Source of the DNA: an uncultured Pelagibacteraceae bacterium
Lineage (GTDB): Bacteria > Pseudomonadota > Alphaproteobacteria > Pelagibacterales > Pelagibacteraceae
DNA length: 42,405 nt
Direction of reading: 5' to 3'
NCBI GenBank assembly: GCA_902516625.1
Contig: CABXYU010000006.1
Span: 1 to 42,405 of the forward strand
A model generated the notes under the pieces. The model had not been told where the DNA came from, searched no databases, and saw nothing but the letters and a program-made list of their open reading frames with translations. Of this stretch, positions 1 to 9,691 are shown in pieces; position 1 is the first letter of the stretch, and each line of letters opens with the position of its first letter. The translations under genes were made by a program, and so were the position numbers.

Positions 1-665
1 CTCTTTATCCTGAGGTTTTTCCTGGTCCCTTGAATAAAGGTATTTATGGAAAAGCACTTAATAATAAATTGTGGAATTTGGATGTTATAAATATAAGGGA
101 TGCTGCAACTGATAAACATAAAACAGTCGACGATACACCGTATGGTGGCGGCTCAGGTATGCTGCTTAAACCAGATGTGCTTGCGAATTCTCTAGATCAA
201 AATGTAAAAAAAGGGGAAAGAGTTTTTTATCTTTCACCAAAAGGAAAAAAATTTGATCAAAAAATTGCACAAGATTTATCTAAAGAAAAATCACTATCAT
301 TAGTTTGTGGACATTTTGAAGGTGTCGATGAGCGGGTCTTAGTCACAAGAAATATTGAGGAAATAAGTGTAGGAGATTACATATTATCCGGAGGGGAGAC
401 AGCTGCGTTAGTTGTTCTTGATAGTATCTTGAGACTTTTACCAGGTGTTTTGGGTAACAATAAATCATCTATAGATGAAACTTTTGAAAATGGCCTTCTA
501 GAATACCCTCAATTTACAAAACCTCAAGTTTGGGAGGAAAAATCGGTGCCTGAGGTGCTATTATCAGGTGATCATAGCAGAATTAAAGACTGGCGTTTAT
601 CGCAATCTGAGGCTATAACACGCGACCGAAGACCAGATTTGTGGCTAAAATATAAAAAAAATTAA
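1..665 (+). CDS. trmD: tRNA (guanine37-N1)-methyltransferase TrmD, 5' end outside window
   Basis: TrmD methylates N1 of G37 in tRNAs reading CNN/GGN-type codons, using SAM, and prevents +1 frameshifting. The reading frame is open from base 3 onward (reading [10 protein letters not shown]), which matches the TrmD N-terminal region. The true start therefore lies just before the window, with about 10-15 residues missing, and the TTG at 30 is not the start. Visible motifs are [24 protein letters not shown] and [12 protein letters not shown], the last forming the SAM-binding trefoil knot. About 220 residues are present. It lies 16 bases before rplS, the usual trmD-rplS ribosome-maturation neighbourhood in proteobacteria. 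The family assignment is secure. Confidence 0.96.
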   Translation, partial: LYPEVFPGPLNKGIYGKALNNKLWNLDVINIRDAATDKHKTVDDTPYGGGSGMLLKPDVLANSLDQNVKKGERVFYLSPKGKKFDQKIAQDLSKEKSLSLVCGHFEGVDERVLVTRNIEEISVGDYILSGGETAALVVLDSILRLLPGVLGNNKSSIDETFENGLLEYPQFTKPQVWEEKSVPEVLLSGDHSRIKDWRLSQSEAITRDRRPDLWLKYKKN

Positions 666-681
666 TTTGATAATTACTAAT

Positions 682-1257
682 ATGAAAACAATTGAAGAAA
701 TAAATCAGCATAACGTAAAAAAGATTCTTTCAGAGAAAAAAATTCCTGATTTTTTTCCAGGGGATGTAATTAAAGTTGGTGTTAGAATTACCGAAGGTAA
801 AAAAGAAAGAATTCAATATTTTGAAGGTGTATGTATTGCAAAAAAAAGTCGGGATCTAAATTCCTCATTTACTGTAAGAAAAATATCTTTTGGTGAAGGT
901 GTTGAAAGAACTTTCCCTTTATATGGAACTGTCATCGATTCTATAAAAGTAATACGATCTGGAAAAGTAAGGAGAGCAAAACTTTACTACTTAAGAGATA
1001 GAACAGGTAAGTCAGCTAGAATTACAGAAAAAATAAGAAAAAAAATTGGCATCGATGTTGATGCAAAACCAGAAACAGTAACTGAAGAAAATTTAGCCCC
1101 GGTATCAAAAGAGGCTAAAACTGAATCAAAAGTGGAGACACCTTCTGTTGTTGAGGCTCAAAAAGTAGAATCTTCTAAAGAAGAAGCTAAAAAATCTGCT
1201 ACAAAAGCAGATACTGCAATAGAAAAAAAGCTTGAAAATATTCAAGAAAAAAAATAA
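682..1257 (+). CDS. rplS: 50S ribosomal protein L19 with long charged C-terminal tail
   Basis: L19 sits at the 30S-50S interface of the ribosome. The conserved core is at residues 1-115, with [48 protein letters not shown] and [18 protein letters not shown]. The ATG at 682 (MKTIEEINQ) is chosen over the in-frame TTG at 667, because the five extra residues do not belong to the family and 667 lies one base after the trmD stop. The product is 191 residues, whereas bacterial L19 is usually about 115. The extra 75 or so are low-complexity Lys/Glu/Ala/Ser sequence, probably disordered. It is co-directional with trmD and leuC. Confidence 0.97.
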   Translation: MKTIEEINQHNVKKILSEKKIPDFFPGDVIKVGVRITEGKKERIQYFEGVCIAKKSRDLNSSFTVRKISFGEGVERTFPLYGTVIDSIKVIRSGKVRRAKLYYLRDRTGKSARITEKIRKKIGIDVDAKPETVTEENLAPVSKEAKTESKVETPSVVEAQKVESSKEEAKKSATKADTAIEKKLENIQEKK

Positions 1258-1268
1258 TTTTTTTCTCA

Positions 1269-2672
1269 ATGCCCAATACACTATACGATAAAATTTGGAA
1301 CGAACATTTAGTCGATCAACAAACCGATGGAACAGCTTTGTTATTTGTTGATAGGCACCTAGTGCATGAAGTTACTAGTCCACAAGCCTTTGAAGGACTA
1401 AGAGGTTCTAACAGGAAAGTAAGGCATCCAAAACTTACTCTTGCTGTTGCAGATCATAATGTTCCAACAACAGATAGGTCTAAAGGTATTTCAGACCATG
1501 ATTCTAAGATACAGGTTGAAACTTTAGAGTCTAATTGTAAAGAATTTGGTGTAAAACTTTTTGGTATGAATGACAAGAGACAAGGAATTGTTCATGTTAC
1601 TGGTCCAGAACAAGGTTTTACTCAACCTGGCACAGTTATAGTATGTGGTGATAGCCATACAGCAACTCATGGTGCATTTGGAGCATTAGCTTTTGGCATA
1701 GGTACTTCAGAGGTAGAACATGTTTTAGCAACGCAAACACTTGTACAAAAAAAAGCAAAAAATTTTAGAATTAATGTAGATGGTAAACTGCCACTAGGCG
1801 TTACTTCAAAGGATGTTATTCTCCAAATTATAGGAAAAATTGGAACAGCAGGTGGAACTGGTTGTGTGATAGAATATGCTGGAAATTTAATACGATCATT
1901 AAGTGTTGAACAAAGAATGACAATTTGCAATATGACCATTGAGGGAGGTGCAAGAGCAGGATTAATAGCACCTGATGAAAAAATATTTAAGTATTTAGAG
2001 GGAAGGCCAATGTCACCAAAGGGTGGTGATTGGGATAAAGCTTTAGCTCATTGGAAAAATTTAAGAACAGATGATGGAGCAAAATTTGATAAAGAAATCA
2101 ATTTAAATGCAGAAGAAATTTTACCTATGATAACTTGGGGAACGTCTCCACAAGATGTGATTACAATTAATGAAAAAATTCCAAATCCTAAAAATGAAAA
2201 AGATGAGGATAAAAAAAATTCTTTAGAGAGATCTTTAAGATATATGGGTTTAGAACCTAATATGGCTGCAAAGGATATTAAAATTGATAAAGTATTTATT
2301 GGCAGTTGTACAAATGGAAGAATTGAGGATTTAAGAGAAGCCGCAAAGATTTTGAAAGATAAAAAAATTGCTTCGCATGTTCACGCTATGGTAGTCCCAG
2401 GATCTGGATTAGTTAAAGAACAAGCTGAGCAAGAAGGATTAGATAAAATTTTCGTAAAATCTGGTTTTGAATGGAGAGAACCTGGTTGTTCGATGTGCTT
2501 AGCCATGAATGCAGATAAATTAAAACCTGAAGAGAGATGTGCATCTACATCAAACAGAAATTTTGAGGGCAGACAAGGTAGGGGCGGTAGGACTCATTTA
2601 GTCAGTCCAGGAATGGCCGCAGCAGCTGCAATATCTGGCAATCTTGATGATGTTAGAAAATATCAAAATTAG
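1269..2672 (+). CDS. leuC: 3-isopropylmalate dehydratase large subunit
   Basis: LeuC, with LeuD, isomerises 2-isopropylmalate to 3-isopropylmalate in leucine synthesis. It is an aconitase-family protein of 467 residues, the standard length. The three [4Fe-4S] ligands are visible as Cys347 (GSCTNGR), Cys407 and Cys410 (GCSMC), which fall at the same numbers as in E. coli LeuC. Other family signatures are [41 protein letters not shown] and the C-terminal NRNFEGRQG. The stop is immediately followed by the leuD start with no spacer, so the two subunits are probably translated together. It starts only 11 bases after rplS, so no separate promoter is evident. Confidence 0.98.
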   Translation: MPNTLYDKIWNEHLVDQQTDGTALLFVDRHLVHEVTSPQAFEGLRGSNRKVRHPKLTLAVADHNVPTTDRSKGISDHDSKIQVETLESNCKEFGVKLFGMNDKRQGIVHVTGPEQGFTQPGTVIVCGDSHTATHGAFGALAFGIGTSEVEHVLATQTLVQKKAKNFRINVDGKLPLGVTSKDVILQIIGKIGTAGGTGCVIEYAGNLIRSLSVEQRMTICNMTIEGGARAGLIAPDEKIFKYLEGRPMSPKGGDWDKALAHWKNLRTDDGAKFDKEINLNAEEILPMITWGTSPQDVITINEKIPNPKNEKDEDKKNSLERSLRYMGLEPNMAAKDIKIDKVFIGSCTNGRIEDLREAAKILKDKKIASHVHAMVVPGSGLVKEQAEQEGLDKIFVKSGFEWREPGCSMCLAMNADKLKPEERCASTSNRNFEGRQGRGGRTHLVSPGMAAAAAISGNLDDVRKYQN

Positions 2673-3278
2673 ATGCAAAAATTTAATACATTAAAAAGTA
2701 TTCCTGCATATTTACCAATTGTAAATATTGACACTGATATGATCATTCCAAAACAATTTTTAAAAACAATTAAAAGAACCGGATTAGGAAAAAACTTATT
2801 CTTTGAAATGAGATATGATGAAAATGGAAAAGAGATAAATGACTTTGTTTTAAATAAAAGTCCTTTTAACAATTCAAAAATTTTAATTGCAGGTAAAAAT
2901 TTTGGTTGCGGTTCATCAAGAGAGCATGCTCCATGGGCTTTGTTAGATTTTGGAATAACATGTGTAATAAGCTCTAGTTTTGCAGATATTTTTTATAGCA
3001 ATTGTTTTAAAAATGGAATTTTACCAATCATTCTTGATGAGGAAAAAATTAAGGAATTGTCAGAATATGCTAATAGAAAAGAAGAAATTTCGGTGGACTT
3101 AAATGAGGAAAAAATATTTTATGGAAATAACGAGGTAAAATTTAAAATCGATACATTTAAAAAAAAATGTCTTTTAGAAGGATTAGACGATATTGCACTG
3201 TCTTTAAAAAAGTCCGATAAAATTAAAAGTTTCGAGCAAGATTTGAAAAATAATAAACCCTGGATCTTTAATGATTAA
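2673..3278 (+). CDS. leuD: 3-isopropylmalate dehydratase small subunit
   Basis: LeuD is the swivel-domain subunit that completes the LeuCD isomerase. It has 201 residues, the same as the E. coli protein. Family motifs are [16 protein letters not shown] near the N-terminus and the substrate-binding loop [20 protein letters not shown] near residues 75-95, followed by [18 protein letters not shown]. The start abuts the leuC stop, and the 3' end overlaps leuB by 8 bases. leuC, leuD and leuB therefore form one translationally coupled block. Confidence 0.98.
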   Translation: MQKFNTLKSIPAYLPIVNIDTDMIIPKQFLKTIKRTGLGKNLFFEMRYDENGKEINDFVLNKSPFNNSKILIAGKNFGCGSSREHAPWALLDFGITCVISSSFADIFYSNCFKNGILPIILDEEKIKELSEYANRKEEISVDLNEEKIFYGNNEVKFKIDTFKKKCLLEGLDDIALSLKKSDKIKSFEQDLKNNKPWIFND

Positions 3279-4377
3279 AGTAAAAAAAAGAAAAATTCTT
3301 TTATTGCCTGGTGATGGAATAGGTCCAGAAGTAATTAACGAGGTAAGAAAAATAATTAATTGGTTTAATGACAAAAAGTCTTTAGATTTTGAAGTTGATG
3401 AAGATTTGGCAGGCGGGTGTTCTTATGACAAGCATGGGACTCCGATTACAGATGAGGTATTCTATAAAGCATTAGAAAGTGCTGTGGTCATGTTAGGGGC
3501 AGTTGGTGGTCCAAAGTGGGATGGTGTTGAATTTTCAAAAAAACCTGAAAGAGCTTTACTAAAATTGAGAAAAGAATTAAAATTATTTGCTAACTTAAGA
3601 CCTGCAATATGTTTTAAACAATTAGTTGATGCCTCTACGTTAAAACCCGAAGTTGTTTCGGGTCTTGACATAATGATTGTGAGAGAATTAACAGGAGGGA
3701 TATATTTTGGTGAACCAAGAGGAATAAAACCTATAGAGAATGGTGAGCGAAAAGGAGTGAACACCCACACTTATACTAGCAGCGAAATAATTAGAGTTGC
3801 GAGGATTGCTTTTGACCTTGCTAAAAAAAGATCAAATAAAGTTACATCTTGCGAAAAATCAAACGTTATGGAGGCGGGCCAACTTTGGAAAGAAGAAGTT
3901 CAAACCTTACATGATAAAGAATATAAAGACGTAGAATTAAGTCACATGTTAGCAGATAACTGTTCTATGCAATTATTAAGAAATCCAAAACAATTTGACG
4001 TTATAGTAACAGATAATTTGTTTGGAGACATGTTATCAGATCAAGCCTCGATGTTGACAGGATCATTAGGCCTTTTACCGTCAGCATCTTTAGGAGCAAA
4101 AAATAAAGATGGTGAAATGAGAGCAATGTATGAGCCTATTCATGGATCAGCACCAGATATTACTGGAAAAGGGGTTGCAAACCCAATAGCTTCAATTTTA
4201 AGTTTTGCGATGGCTTTAAGATACTCGTTGGATCTTGATAAAGAGGCAGAAGCATTAGAAAAAGCTGTTCAAGATGTATTAAATGATGGTTTAAGAACTA
4301 AAGATATTTTATCTAACGGAAAAAAAGAAATTTCGACATCTCAAATGGGTGATGCGATAATTTCAAAATTGCAATAA
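3271..4377 (+). CDS. leuB: 3-isopropylmalate dehydrogenase
   Basis: LeuB oxidatively decarboxylates 3-isopropylmalate with NAD+ to give 2-oxoisocaproate, the last precursor before leucine. It has 368 residues, usual for the bacterial enzyme. Visible signatures are the N-terminal [20 protein letters not shown], the substrate-binding [14 protein letters not shown], the metal-binding region [26 protein letters not shown] and the NAD site [10 protein letters not shown]. It overlaps leuD by 8 bases. It is followed after 26 bases by the DMSP catabolic genes on the same strand, so read-through into them is plausible. Confidence 0.98.
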   Translation: MIKVKKRKILLLPGDGIGPEVINEVRKIINWFNDKKSLDFEVDEDLAGGCSYDKHGTPITDEVFYKALESAVVMLGAVGGPKWDGVEFSKKPERALLKLRKELKLFANLRPAICFKQLVDASTLKPEVVSGLDIMIVRELTGGIYFGEPRGIKPIENGERKGVNTHTYTSSEIIRVARIAFDLAKKRSNKVTSCEKSNVMEAGQLWKEEVQTLHDKEYKDVELSHMLADNCSMQLLRNPKQFDVIVTDNLFGDMLSDQASMLTGSLGLLPSASLGAKNKDGEMRAMYEPIHGSAPDITGKGVANPIASILSFAMALRYSLDLDKEAEALEKAVQDVLNDGLRTKDILSNGKKEISTSQMGDAIISKLQ

Positions 4378-4403
4378 TCTATTAATTATCCTAAAATAAA
4401 TTT

Positions 4404-6167
4404 ATGCCAAGCTATACAGCACCAGTTGAAGATATGATGTTTCTCTTTGAAAAATTAAGAGATAATAAAAATTACAATGAATTAGAGAAGTATAAAGAGG
4501 TTAGCCCAGACCTAGTAAAAGATATTTTAGAGGAAGCTGCAAAGATTAATCAAAATTTGATTTTACCCCTAGCGAAAATTGGTGATGAGACTCCTGCAGT
4601 ATTAGAAAATGGAGTTGTAAGAACACCTCCAGGGTACAAAGAAGCGTATAAGAAATATATAGAGGATGGATGGACCTCTTTATCGTGTGATCCAAAATAT
4701 GGTGGTCAAGGAATGCCAAAAACAGTAAGTGCTTTTTTCGATGAAATGTTATCTGCAGCAAGTTTATCATTTAAACTTTATAGTGAACTAAGTATAGGAG
4801 CATATAATTGCATTAATCACCACGCTTCAGAGGAAATAAAAAATAAATATTTACCTAAAATTGTTGAAGGAAAGTGGAGCGGAACTATGTGTTTAACAGA
4901 ACCTGTTTGTGGAACTGATCTTGGATTATTAAAAACGAAGGCAACAGAACAAAAAGATGGAAGTTATAAAATTAGTGGACAAAAAATATTTATTACGTCT
5001 GGTGATCACGATTTAACTGAAAATATTATTCATTTAGTATTAGCTAGAGCAAGTGACTCTCCAAAAGGAACAAAAGGTATAAGTTTATTTTTAGTTCCAA
5101 AATTCAAAGTTGAAGAAGACGGGGGTATCGGTCCAAGAAATGGAATATCTACCGGCTCAATAGAAAGTAAAATGGGAATAAAAGGGTCAGCAACTTGTGT
5201 GCTAAATTTTGATGAAGCAAGCGGTTATATGATTGGTAAAAAAGATAAAGGTTTGAACGCAATGTTTACGATGATGAATTTAGAACGGATTGTAGTTGGA
5301 ATTCAAGGTCTAGGTATTTCTGAAATTGCTTATCAGAATTCATTAGCATACGCCAAAGAGAGGAAACAAGGAAAAACTAACAAAACAAAATCAAGTAATG
5401 GTGCAGATTTTATTATTGAGCATGCAGATATAAGAAGATCTTTATTAAATATGAAATCAATAATTGAAGGTGAAAGAGCATTATGTTTTTGGTTATCACA
5501 ACAAACAGAAGTTAGCTTATACCATCCAAATGAAAAAGTTCGTCAACAAGCGTCAGACTATGTTTCTTTAATGACCCCAGTGGTAAAGTCACTATTTACT
5601 GATTTGGCTATGGAGATAACAAATGATGCAATGCAAATTTTTGGTGGATATGGTTATACAAAAGATCAAGGAATTGAACAACTTTATAGAGATAATAGAA
5701 TTACACCAATCTATGAGGGTACAAATTCTGTTCAAGCTGCAGATTTAGTATTTAGAAAGTTATCTAATAAAAATGGAAATATAATTGATCAGTTTTTGAA
5801 GATGATAAAATCAGAGACGAACTCTCATAATGAAAAAATAAAACCATTTATTAAAGATTTTAATTATCATTTAGAGATATTATCTAAATTTAGTAAATGG
5901 ATTGAGGAGAAGTCAAAAACAGAAAAAGACGACGTAAGTGCGGCTGCAAATGACTATTTAAGAACTTTAGGATTTGTCTCAATTGCATACGCGTGGATAA
6001 AGGTTTTGGAGGTAAGTTTTAAAGAATATAACCAAAACAAAAATTTTTATGATGATAAAATAAATACTGCAAAATTTTATTTTGAAAAAGTTCTACCAAG
6101 AGCAGAACAACATTTTAAGTCTGCAACTTCTGGAAGCTCGAACATAATGAATTTTAAATTCAATTAA
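4404..6167 (+). CDS. dmdC: 3-methylmercaptopropionyl-CoA dehydrogenase (DmdC-type acyl-CoA dehydrogenase)
   Basis: This is an FAD-dependent acyl-CoA dehydrogenase of 587 residues, the long form with a C-terminal extension typical of DmdC. It should convert methylmercaptopropionyl-CoA to methylthioacryloyl-CoA, the third step of DMSP demethylation. Motifs are MCLTEPVCGTDLG and ISGQKIFITSGDHDL in the FAD/substrate region, QIFGGYGYTKDQGIEQLYRD, and the catalytic-base motif IYEGTNS with Glu438. The family is broad, and sequence alone would also fit other medium-chain acyl-CoA dehydrogenases. The DmdC call rests on length plus position directly before dmdB and in the same operon as dmdA. The stop is one base from the dmdB start. 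Confidence 0.88.
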   Translation: MPSYTAPVEDMMFLFEKLRDNKNYNELEKYKEVSPDLVKDILEEAAKINQNLILPLAKIGDETPAVLENGVVRTPPGYKEAYKKYIEDGWTSLSCDPKYGGQGMPKTVSAFFDEMLSAASLSFKLYSELSIGAYNCINHHASEEIKNKYLPKIVEGKWSGTMCLTEPVCGTDLGLLKTKATEQKDGSYKISGQKIFITSGDHDLTENIIHLVLARASDSPKGTKGISLFLVPKFKVEEDGGIGPRNGISTGSIESKMGIKGSATCVLNFDEASGYMIGKKDKGLNAMFTMMNLERIVVGIQGLGISEIAYQNSLAYAKERKQGKTNKTKSSNGADFIIEHADIRRSLLNMKSIIEGERALCFWLSQQTEVSLYHPNEKVRQQASDYVSLMTPVVKSLFTDLAMEITNDAMQIFGGYGYTKDQGIEQLYRDNRITPIYEGTNSVQAADLVFRKLSNKNGNIIDQFLKMIKSETNSHNEKIKPFIKDFNYHLEILSKFSKWIEEKSKTEKDDVSAAANDYLRTLGFVSIAYAWIKVLEVSFKEYNQNKNFYDDKINTAKFYFEKVLPRAEQHFKSATSGSSNIMNFKFN

Positions 6168-6168
6168 A

Positions 6169-7797
6169 ATGAGCCATTTCGATATTAATCTAAATAAAAA
6201 TCCTGCAAATTATGTTCCATTAACTCCCTTATCTTTTTTGGAAAGAGCAAAGGATATTTATCCTAATTACGAAGCTTTAATCTACGAAGATAGAAGATAT
6301 ACATGGAGTGAAATTTACAAAAGGGTAATAAAATTTGCTAGTGCTCTCGAGAAAATTGGCATTAAAAAAGGAGATACTGTTTCTTTTTTAGCTTTTAATA
6401 CACCTGAAATTTTTGAAGCACACTACTCTGTTCCTATGACAGGCGCTGTACTCAACACGATTAATATTAGATTAGATGCAAACACAATTGCTTATATTTT
6501 AAATCATAGTGATGCTAAAGTTTTAGTTGTGGACAGACAACTTCATGCTGAGGTTAAAAAAGCTTTGGGTAAATTAGATAAGAAAATAACAATCGTAGAT
6601 ATTCACGATAAGTTTGCAGACCAAGAAAAATTAGAAAAAATCGGTGATTTAGAATATGAGAGTTTCTTAAACACAGGTGACGATAACTATAGATGGAAAA
6701 TGCCCGAGGATGAATGGCAAGCGATATCATTGAGTTACACATCTGGTACAACAGGAAATCCAAAAGGTGTCGTATATCATCACAGAGGATCTTATTTAAT
6801 GTCCACAGGAAGTGCTGTTGCTTGGAATATGCCTAATAGACTTAATTTTTTAACCATTGTCCCAATGTTCCATTGTAACGGATGGGGATATCCCTGGACT
6901 ATACCTATGCTTAATGGAAGAACTATTTGTTTGAGAAATATTGATATTAAAAAAATTTTTGAACTTATAGAAAAATATAACATAACCCACTTTGGTGGTG
7001 CTCCTATAGTACTTAATATGATCACAGGAGCTCCAGAAAGTGAGAAAAAAAAACTGAAACAAAAAGTATATGTCTTAACTGCCGGAGCCCCTCCTCCAAG
7101 TATAATCTTCAAAAAAATGAAAGAACTTGGTTTTGAAGTGATGCATGTTTATGGGTTAACGGAAACCTATGGTCATGTAACTCAATGCGCATGGAATGAA
7201 GAATGGGATCAGTTTGATGAGGAAAAACAAAACGAAATTAAAGCCAGGCAGGGCGTGAGGTATCCAAACACAGAGGGTGTTACGATAATGGATCCTAAGA
7301 CAATGAAAGAAGTTCCCCAAGATGGAAAAACAATAGGTGAAATAATGATAAGGGGAAATGTTGTAATGAAAGGTTATTTTAAAGATAAAGATGCAACAGA
7401 TAAAGCAATGAATGGTGGATGGTTTCATTCGGGAGATCTAGCAGTAATGCATACTGATGGATATGTAAAAATTCAAGATAGATCGAAAGATATTATTATT
7501 TCTGGTGGTGAGAATATTTCCTCGATTGAAATAGAAAATACACTTGCAAAACACCCTTCAGTGTCCATAGCAGCTGTTGTTGCAAAACCAGATGAAAAAT
7601 GGGGAGAAGTACCTTGTGCGTTCATTGAAATGGTAAAAGATAAGCCAACAAATGAAAAAGAATTGATTAATTTTTGCAAAGAAACTCTTGCTGGTTTTAA
7701 AGTTCCTAAAAAAGTAATTTTTTGTGATTTGCCAAAAACATCCACAGGTAAAATTCAAAAATTTGAGCTAAGAAAAAAATTCAAGGAAAATTCTTGA
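6169..7797 (+). CDS. dmdB: 3-methylmercaptopropionyl-CoA ligase (DmdB-type AMP-dependent synthetase)
   Basis: This acyl-CoA synthetase of the ANL superfamily has 542 residues. It should activate methylmercaptopropionate, the product of DmdA, with ATP and CoA. Visible motifs are the P-loop SLSYTSGTTGNPKGV followed by YHHRG, the acyl-pocket segment PMFHCNGWGYPW, the A5 motif HVYGLTETYG, the A8 hinge region DRSKDIIISGGENISSIE, and the C-terminal catalytic lysine in KTSTGKIQKFELRKK. Related medium-chain ligases share these motifs. The specific name comes from its place between dmdC and dmdA. It is cotranscribed with its neighbours: its stop overlaps the TTG start of the next gene. Confidence 0.88.
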   Translation: MSHFDINLNKNPANYVPLTPLSFLERAKDIYPNYEALIYEDRRYTWSEIYKRVIKFASALEKIGIKKGDTVSFLAFNTPEIFEAHYSVPMTGAVLNTINIRLDANTIAYILNHSDAKVLVVDRQLHAEVKKALGKLDKKITIVDIHDKFADQEKLEKIGDLEYESFLNTGDDNYRWKMPEDEWQAISLSYTSGTTGNPKGVVYHHRGSYLMSTGSAVAWNMPNRLNFLTIVPMFHCNGWGYPWTIPMLNGRTICLRNIDIKKIFELIEKYNITHFGGAPIVLNMITGAPESEKKKLKQKVYVLTAGAPPPSIIFKKMKELGFEVMHVYGLTETYGHVTQCAWNEEWDQFDEEKQNEIKARQGVRYPNTEGVTIMDPKTMKEVPQDGKTIGEIMIRGNVVMKGYFKDKDATDKAMNGGWFHSGDLAVMHTDGYVKIQDRSKDIIISGGENISSIEIENTLAKHPSVSIAAVVAKPDEKWGEVPCAFIEMVKDKPTNEKELINFCKETLAGFKVPKKVIFCDLPKTSTGKIQKFELRKKFKENS

Positions 7798-8570
7798 TTT
7801 TTGACATAGATAAGAAAATTGTACACGCTTCTGACTCAGGTCAGGGTATTAAAAAAAATAAGAAGACAATAGTTTTTTTGCATGGAAGTGGTCTATCTCA
7901 TATTGTCTGGTCTTTGACAGAGCAATTTTTTTCATCAAAAGACTTTAATGTTTTGTCAATAGATCTACCAGGTCATGGAAATTCAGAAGGACCTTGTTTA
8001 GAAAGTATTGAAAAAATTGCAGAATGGTTAGAAGAAGTTTTTAATAAATTAAACTTAAATCAAATAACACTTATCGGACACTCCCAAGGTTGTTTGGTAA
8101 CACTAGAGTATTCATTTAAATATAAGAAAAGATTAGAGAAAATAGTTTTTATTGGCGGCTCTTATCGGATGCCAGTTAACAAAGATTTAATTGATTTAGC
8201 GGAGGGTGGAGACAATGATGCTGTAAAACTGATGATGAAATGGGGCTTTGAAGGTTCGAAAAAATTTATTGGCGGAAATCCTGTTGAAAAAATTATTCAA
8301 TCTCCGAGAGATATTAGTGAAATATTAGCAGTAGACCTAAAGGCATGTGATAATTATGTTAATGGAGCTGAGGCAGCAAAATCACTGAATCTTCCCTCAT
8401 TGATAATTTCTGGTGAACTTGACAAGATGATAAATTTAGAAGCATCAAAGAAATTTTCAAACTTAGTTAAGAATTCAAGTTCCCACATAATAAATGGATC
8501 TGGGCATATGATTATGATTGAAAAAGCATTTGAAATGCGAGAAAAGATCTTGGAATTTTTAAATAAATGA
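7794..8570 (+). CDS. alpha/beta hydrolase of unknown substrate in the DMSP operon
   Basis: This is a soluble alpha/beta-hydrolase-fold protein of 258 residues with no signal peptide. The catalytic triad is readable as nucleophile Ser97 in the elbow GHSQG, Asp210 in GELDKM and His238 in GSGHM. An oxyanion-hole segment [12 protein letters not shown] lies near residue 29. The start is a TTG at 7794 that overlaps the dmdB stop (TTGA) and is preceded by AAGGA six bases upstream; the next Met is far inside the fold. The 3' end overlaps the dmdA start as ATGA. It is locked between dmdB and dmdA, so it may act on a DMSP intermediate or by-product, for instance as a thioesterase. That role is inference. 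It is not a crotonase, so it is not DmdD. Confidence 0.85.
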   Translation: MIFDIDKKIVHASDSGQGIKKNKKTIVFLHGSGLSHIVWSLTEQFFSSKDFNVLSIDLPGHGNSEGPCLESIEKIAEWLEEVFNKLNLNQITLIGHSQGCLVTLEYSFKYKKRLEKIVFIGGSYRMPVNKDLIDLAEGGDNDAVKLMMKWGFEGSKKFIGGNPVEKIIQSPRDISEILAVDLKACDNYVNGAEAAKSLNLPSLIISGELDKMINLEASKKFSNLVKNSSSHIINGSGHMIMIEKAFEMREKILEFLNK

Positions 8571-9676
8571 AAAACTACTCAATAGCAAAATCAAGAAGAC
8601 TAAGAAGCACTCCGTATACTTCAAGAATAGAAAAACAAGGGGTAACTGCTTATACAGTATACAACCATATGCTTTTACCAGCTGCTTTTGGTTCAGTAGA
8701 AAATGCATGTGAACATTTAAAAAAAAAAGTCCAAGTTTGGGATGTTGCAGCAGAGAGACAAGTTGAGATATCTGGAAAAGATTCTGCAAAACTCGTTCAA
8801 CTTATGACATGTAGAGATTTATCAAAATCTAAAATTGGAAGATGTTATTATTGCCCTATAATCGATGATGATGGGAATCTGGTCAATGACCCTGTAATTT
8901 TAAAATTAGCGGATGATAAATGGTGGATCTCTATCGCTGACTCTGATGTAATTTTTTTTGCTAAAGGACTTGCTACAGGAAATAAATTTAATGTAAAAAT
9001 TTCTGAACCCAATGTAGATATTATAGCTGTCCAAGGTCCGAAATCATTTGATTTAATGAAAAAAATTTTTGGTCAAGAAATTATTGAATTGAAATTTTTT
9101 GGCTTTGATTATTTTAACTTTAAAGGAGTAAAACATTTAATTGCTAGATCAGGCTGGTCTAAACAAGGTGGATTTGAAATTTATGTTCAAAATACTCAAT
9201 CTGGGCAAGAGTTATATGATTATCTTTTTCAAGAAGGAAAAGAATTTGATGTAAAGCCAGGTTGCCCAAATCTTATTGAAAGAATTGAGAGCGGTCTTCT
9301 TTCATATGGAAATGATTTTGATAACAATGACAATCCATTCGAGTGTGGATTTGAAAAATATGTTAATTTGGACTCTGAAATTGTTTTTTTGGGTAAAGAA
9401 AAATTAAAAAAAATTAAGTTAGGTGGTATAAAGAGAAAGTTAATGGGAATTAAAATAGATCTTGATAAAATAAGTATAACAAAATCGATAAATATCAATG
9501 ATGATAAGGGTAATTTAATTGGAGAGCTTAGATCGGCTTGTTATTCACCACATTTTAAAAAAGTTATTGGTATTGCAATGATAAATGAGCCCTATTGTAA
9601 AGCGTCAATAACTGGTAAATTAGAAATTGACGGAAATTCTTTTACTGTAAACGTTTGCGATTTACCTTTCATCTAG
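8567..9676 (+). CDS. dmdA: dimethylsulfoniopropionate demethylase
   Basis: DmdA transfers a methyl group from DMSP to tetrahydrofolate, giving methylmercaptopropionate and 5-methyl-THF. The protein has 369 residues, the size of the Pelagibacter enzyme, and belongs to the GcvT/aminomethyltransferase fold. Stretches matching SAR11 DmdA as I remember it are [66 protein letters not shown] and the conserved [15 protein letters not shown]. It does not read as glycine-cleavage GcvT: the WDVAAERQ and ISIADSDV blocks are DmdA features. The ATG overlaps the hydrolase stop by four bases. It is the last gene of the dmd block, 15 bases before asd. Confidence 0.94.
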   Translation: MKNYSIAKSRRLRSTPYTSRIEKQGVTAYTVYNHMLLPAAFGSVENACEHLKKKVQVWDVAAERQVEISGKDSAKLVQLMTCRDLSKSKIGRCYYCPIIDDDGNLVNDPVILKLADDKWWISIADSDVIFFAKGLATGNKFNVKISEPNVDIIAVQGPKSFDLMKKIFGQEIIELKFFGFDYFNFKGVKHLIARSGWSKQGGFEIYVQNTQSGQELYDYLFQEGKEFDVKPGCPNLIERIESGLLSYGNDFDNNDNPFECGFEKYVNLDSEIVFLGKEKLKKIKLGGIKRKLMGIKIDLDKISITKSININDDKGNLIGELRSACYSPHFKKVIGIAMINEPYCKASITGKLEIDGNSFTVNVCDLPFI

Positions 9677-9691
9677 TATAAAACTTACATC

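Noticed and set aside
30..32. TTG as the start of trmD
   Set aside because: The frame is open to the left edge and encodes the conserved TrmD N-terminal region, so the gene begins outside the window.
1667..1939. Minus-strand open frame inside leuC (and similar ones opposite leuB, dmdB, sucC, sucB, atpA and others)
   Set aside because: These lie fully opposite strongly conserved genes, show no domain pattern or ribosome-binding site, and are expected by chance given the codon use of the real genes.
8567..9676. Glycine-cleavage T protein (GcvT) for the 369-residue aminomethyltransferase-fold gene
   Set aside because: The DmdA-type blocks WDVAAERQ and ISIADSDV, plus adjacent dmdB and dmdC, fit DmdA, and no gcvH or gcvP lies nearby.
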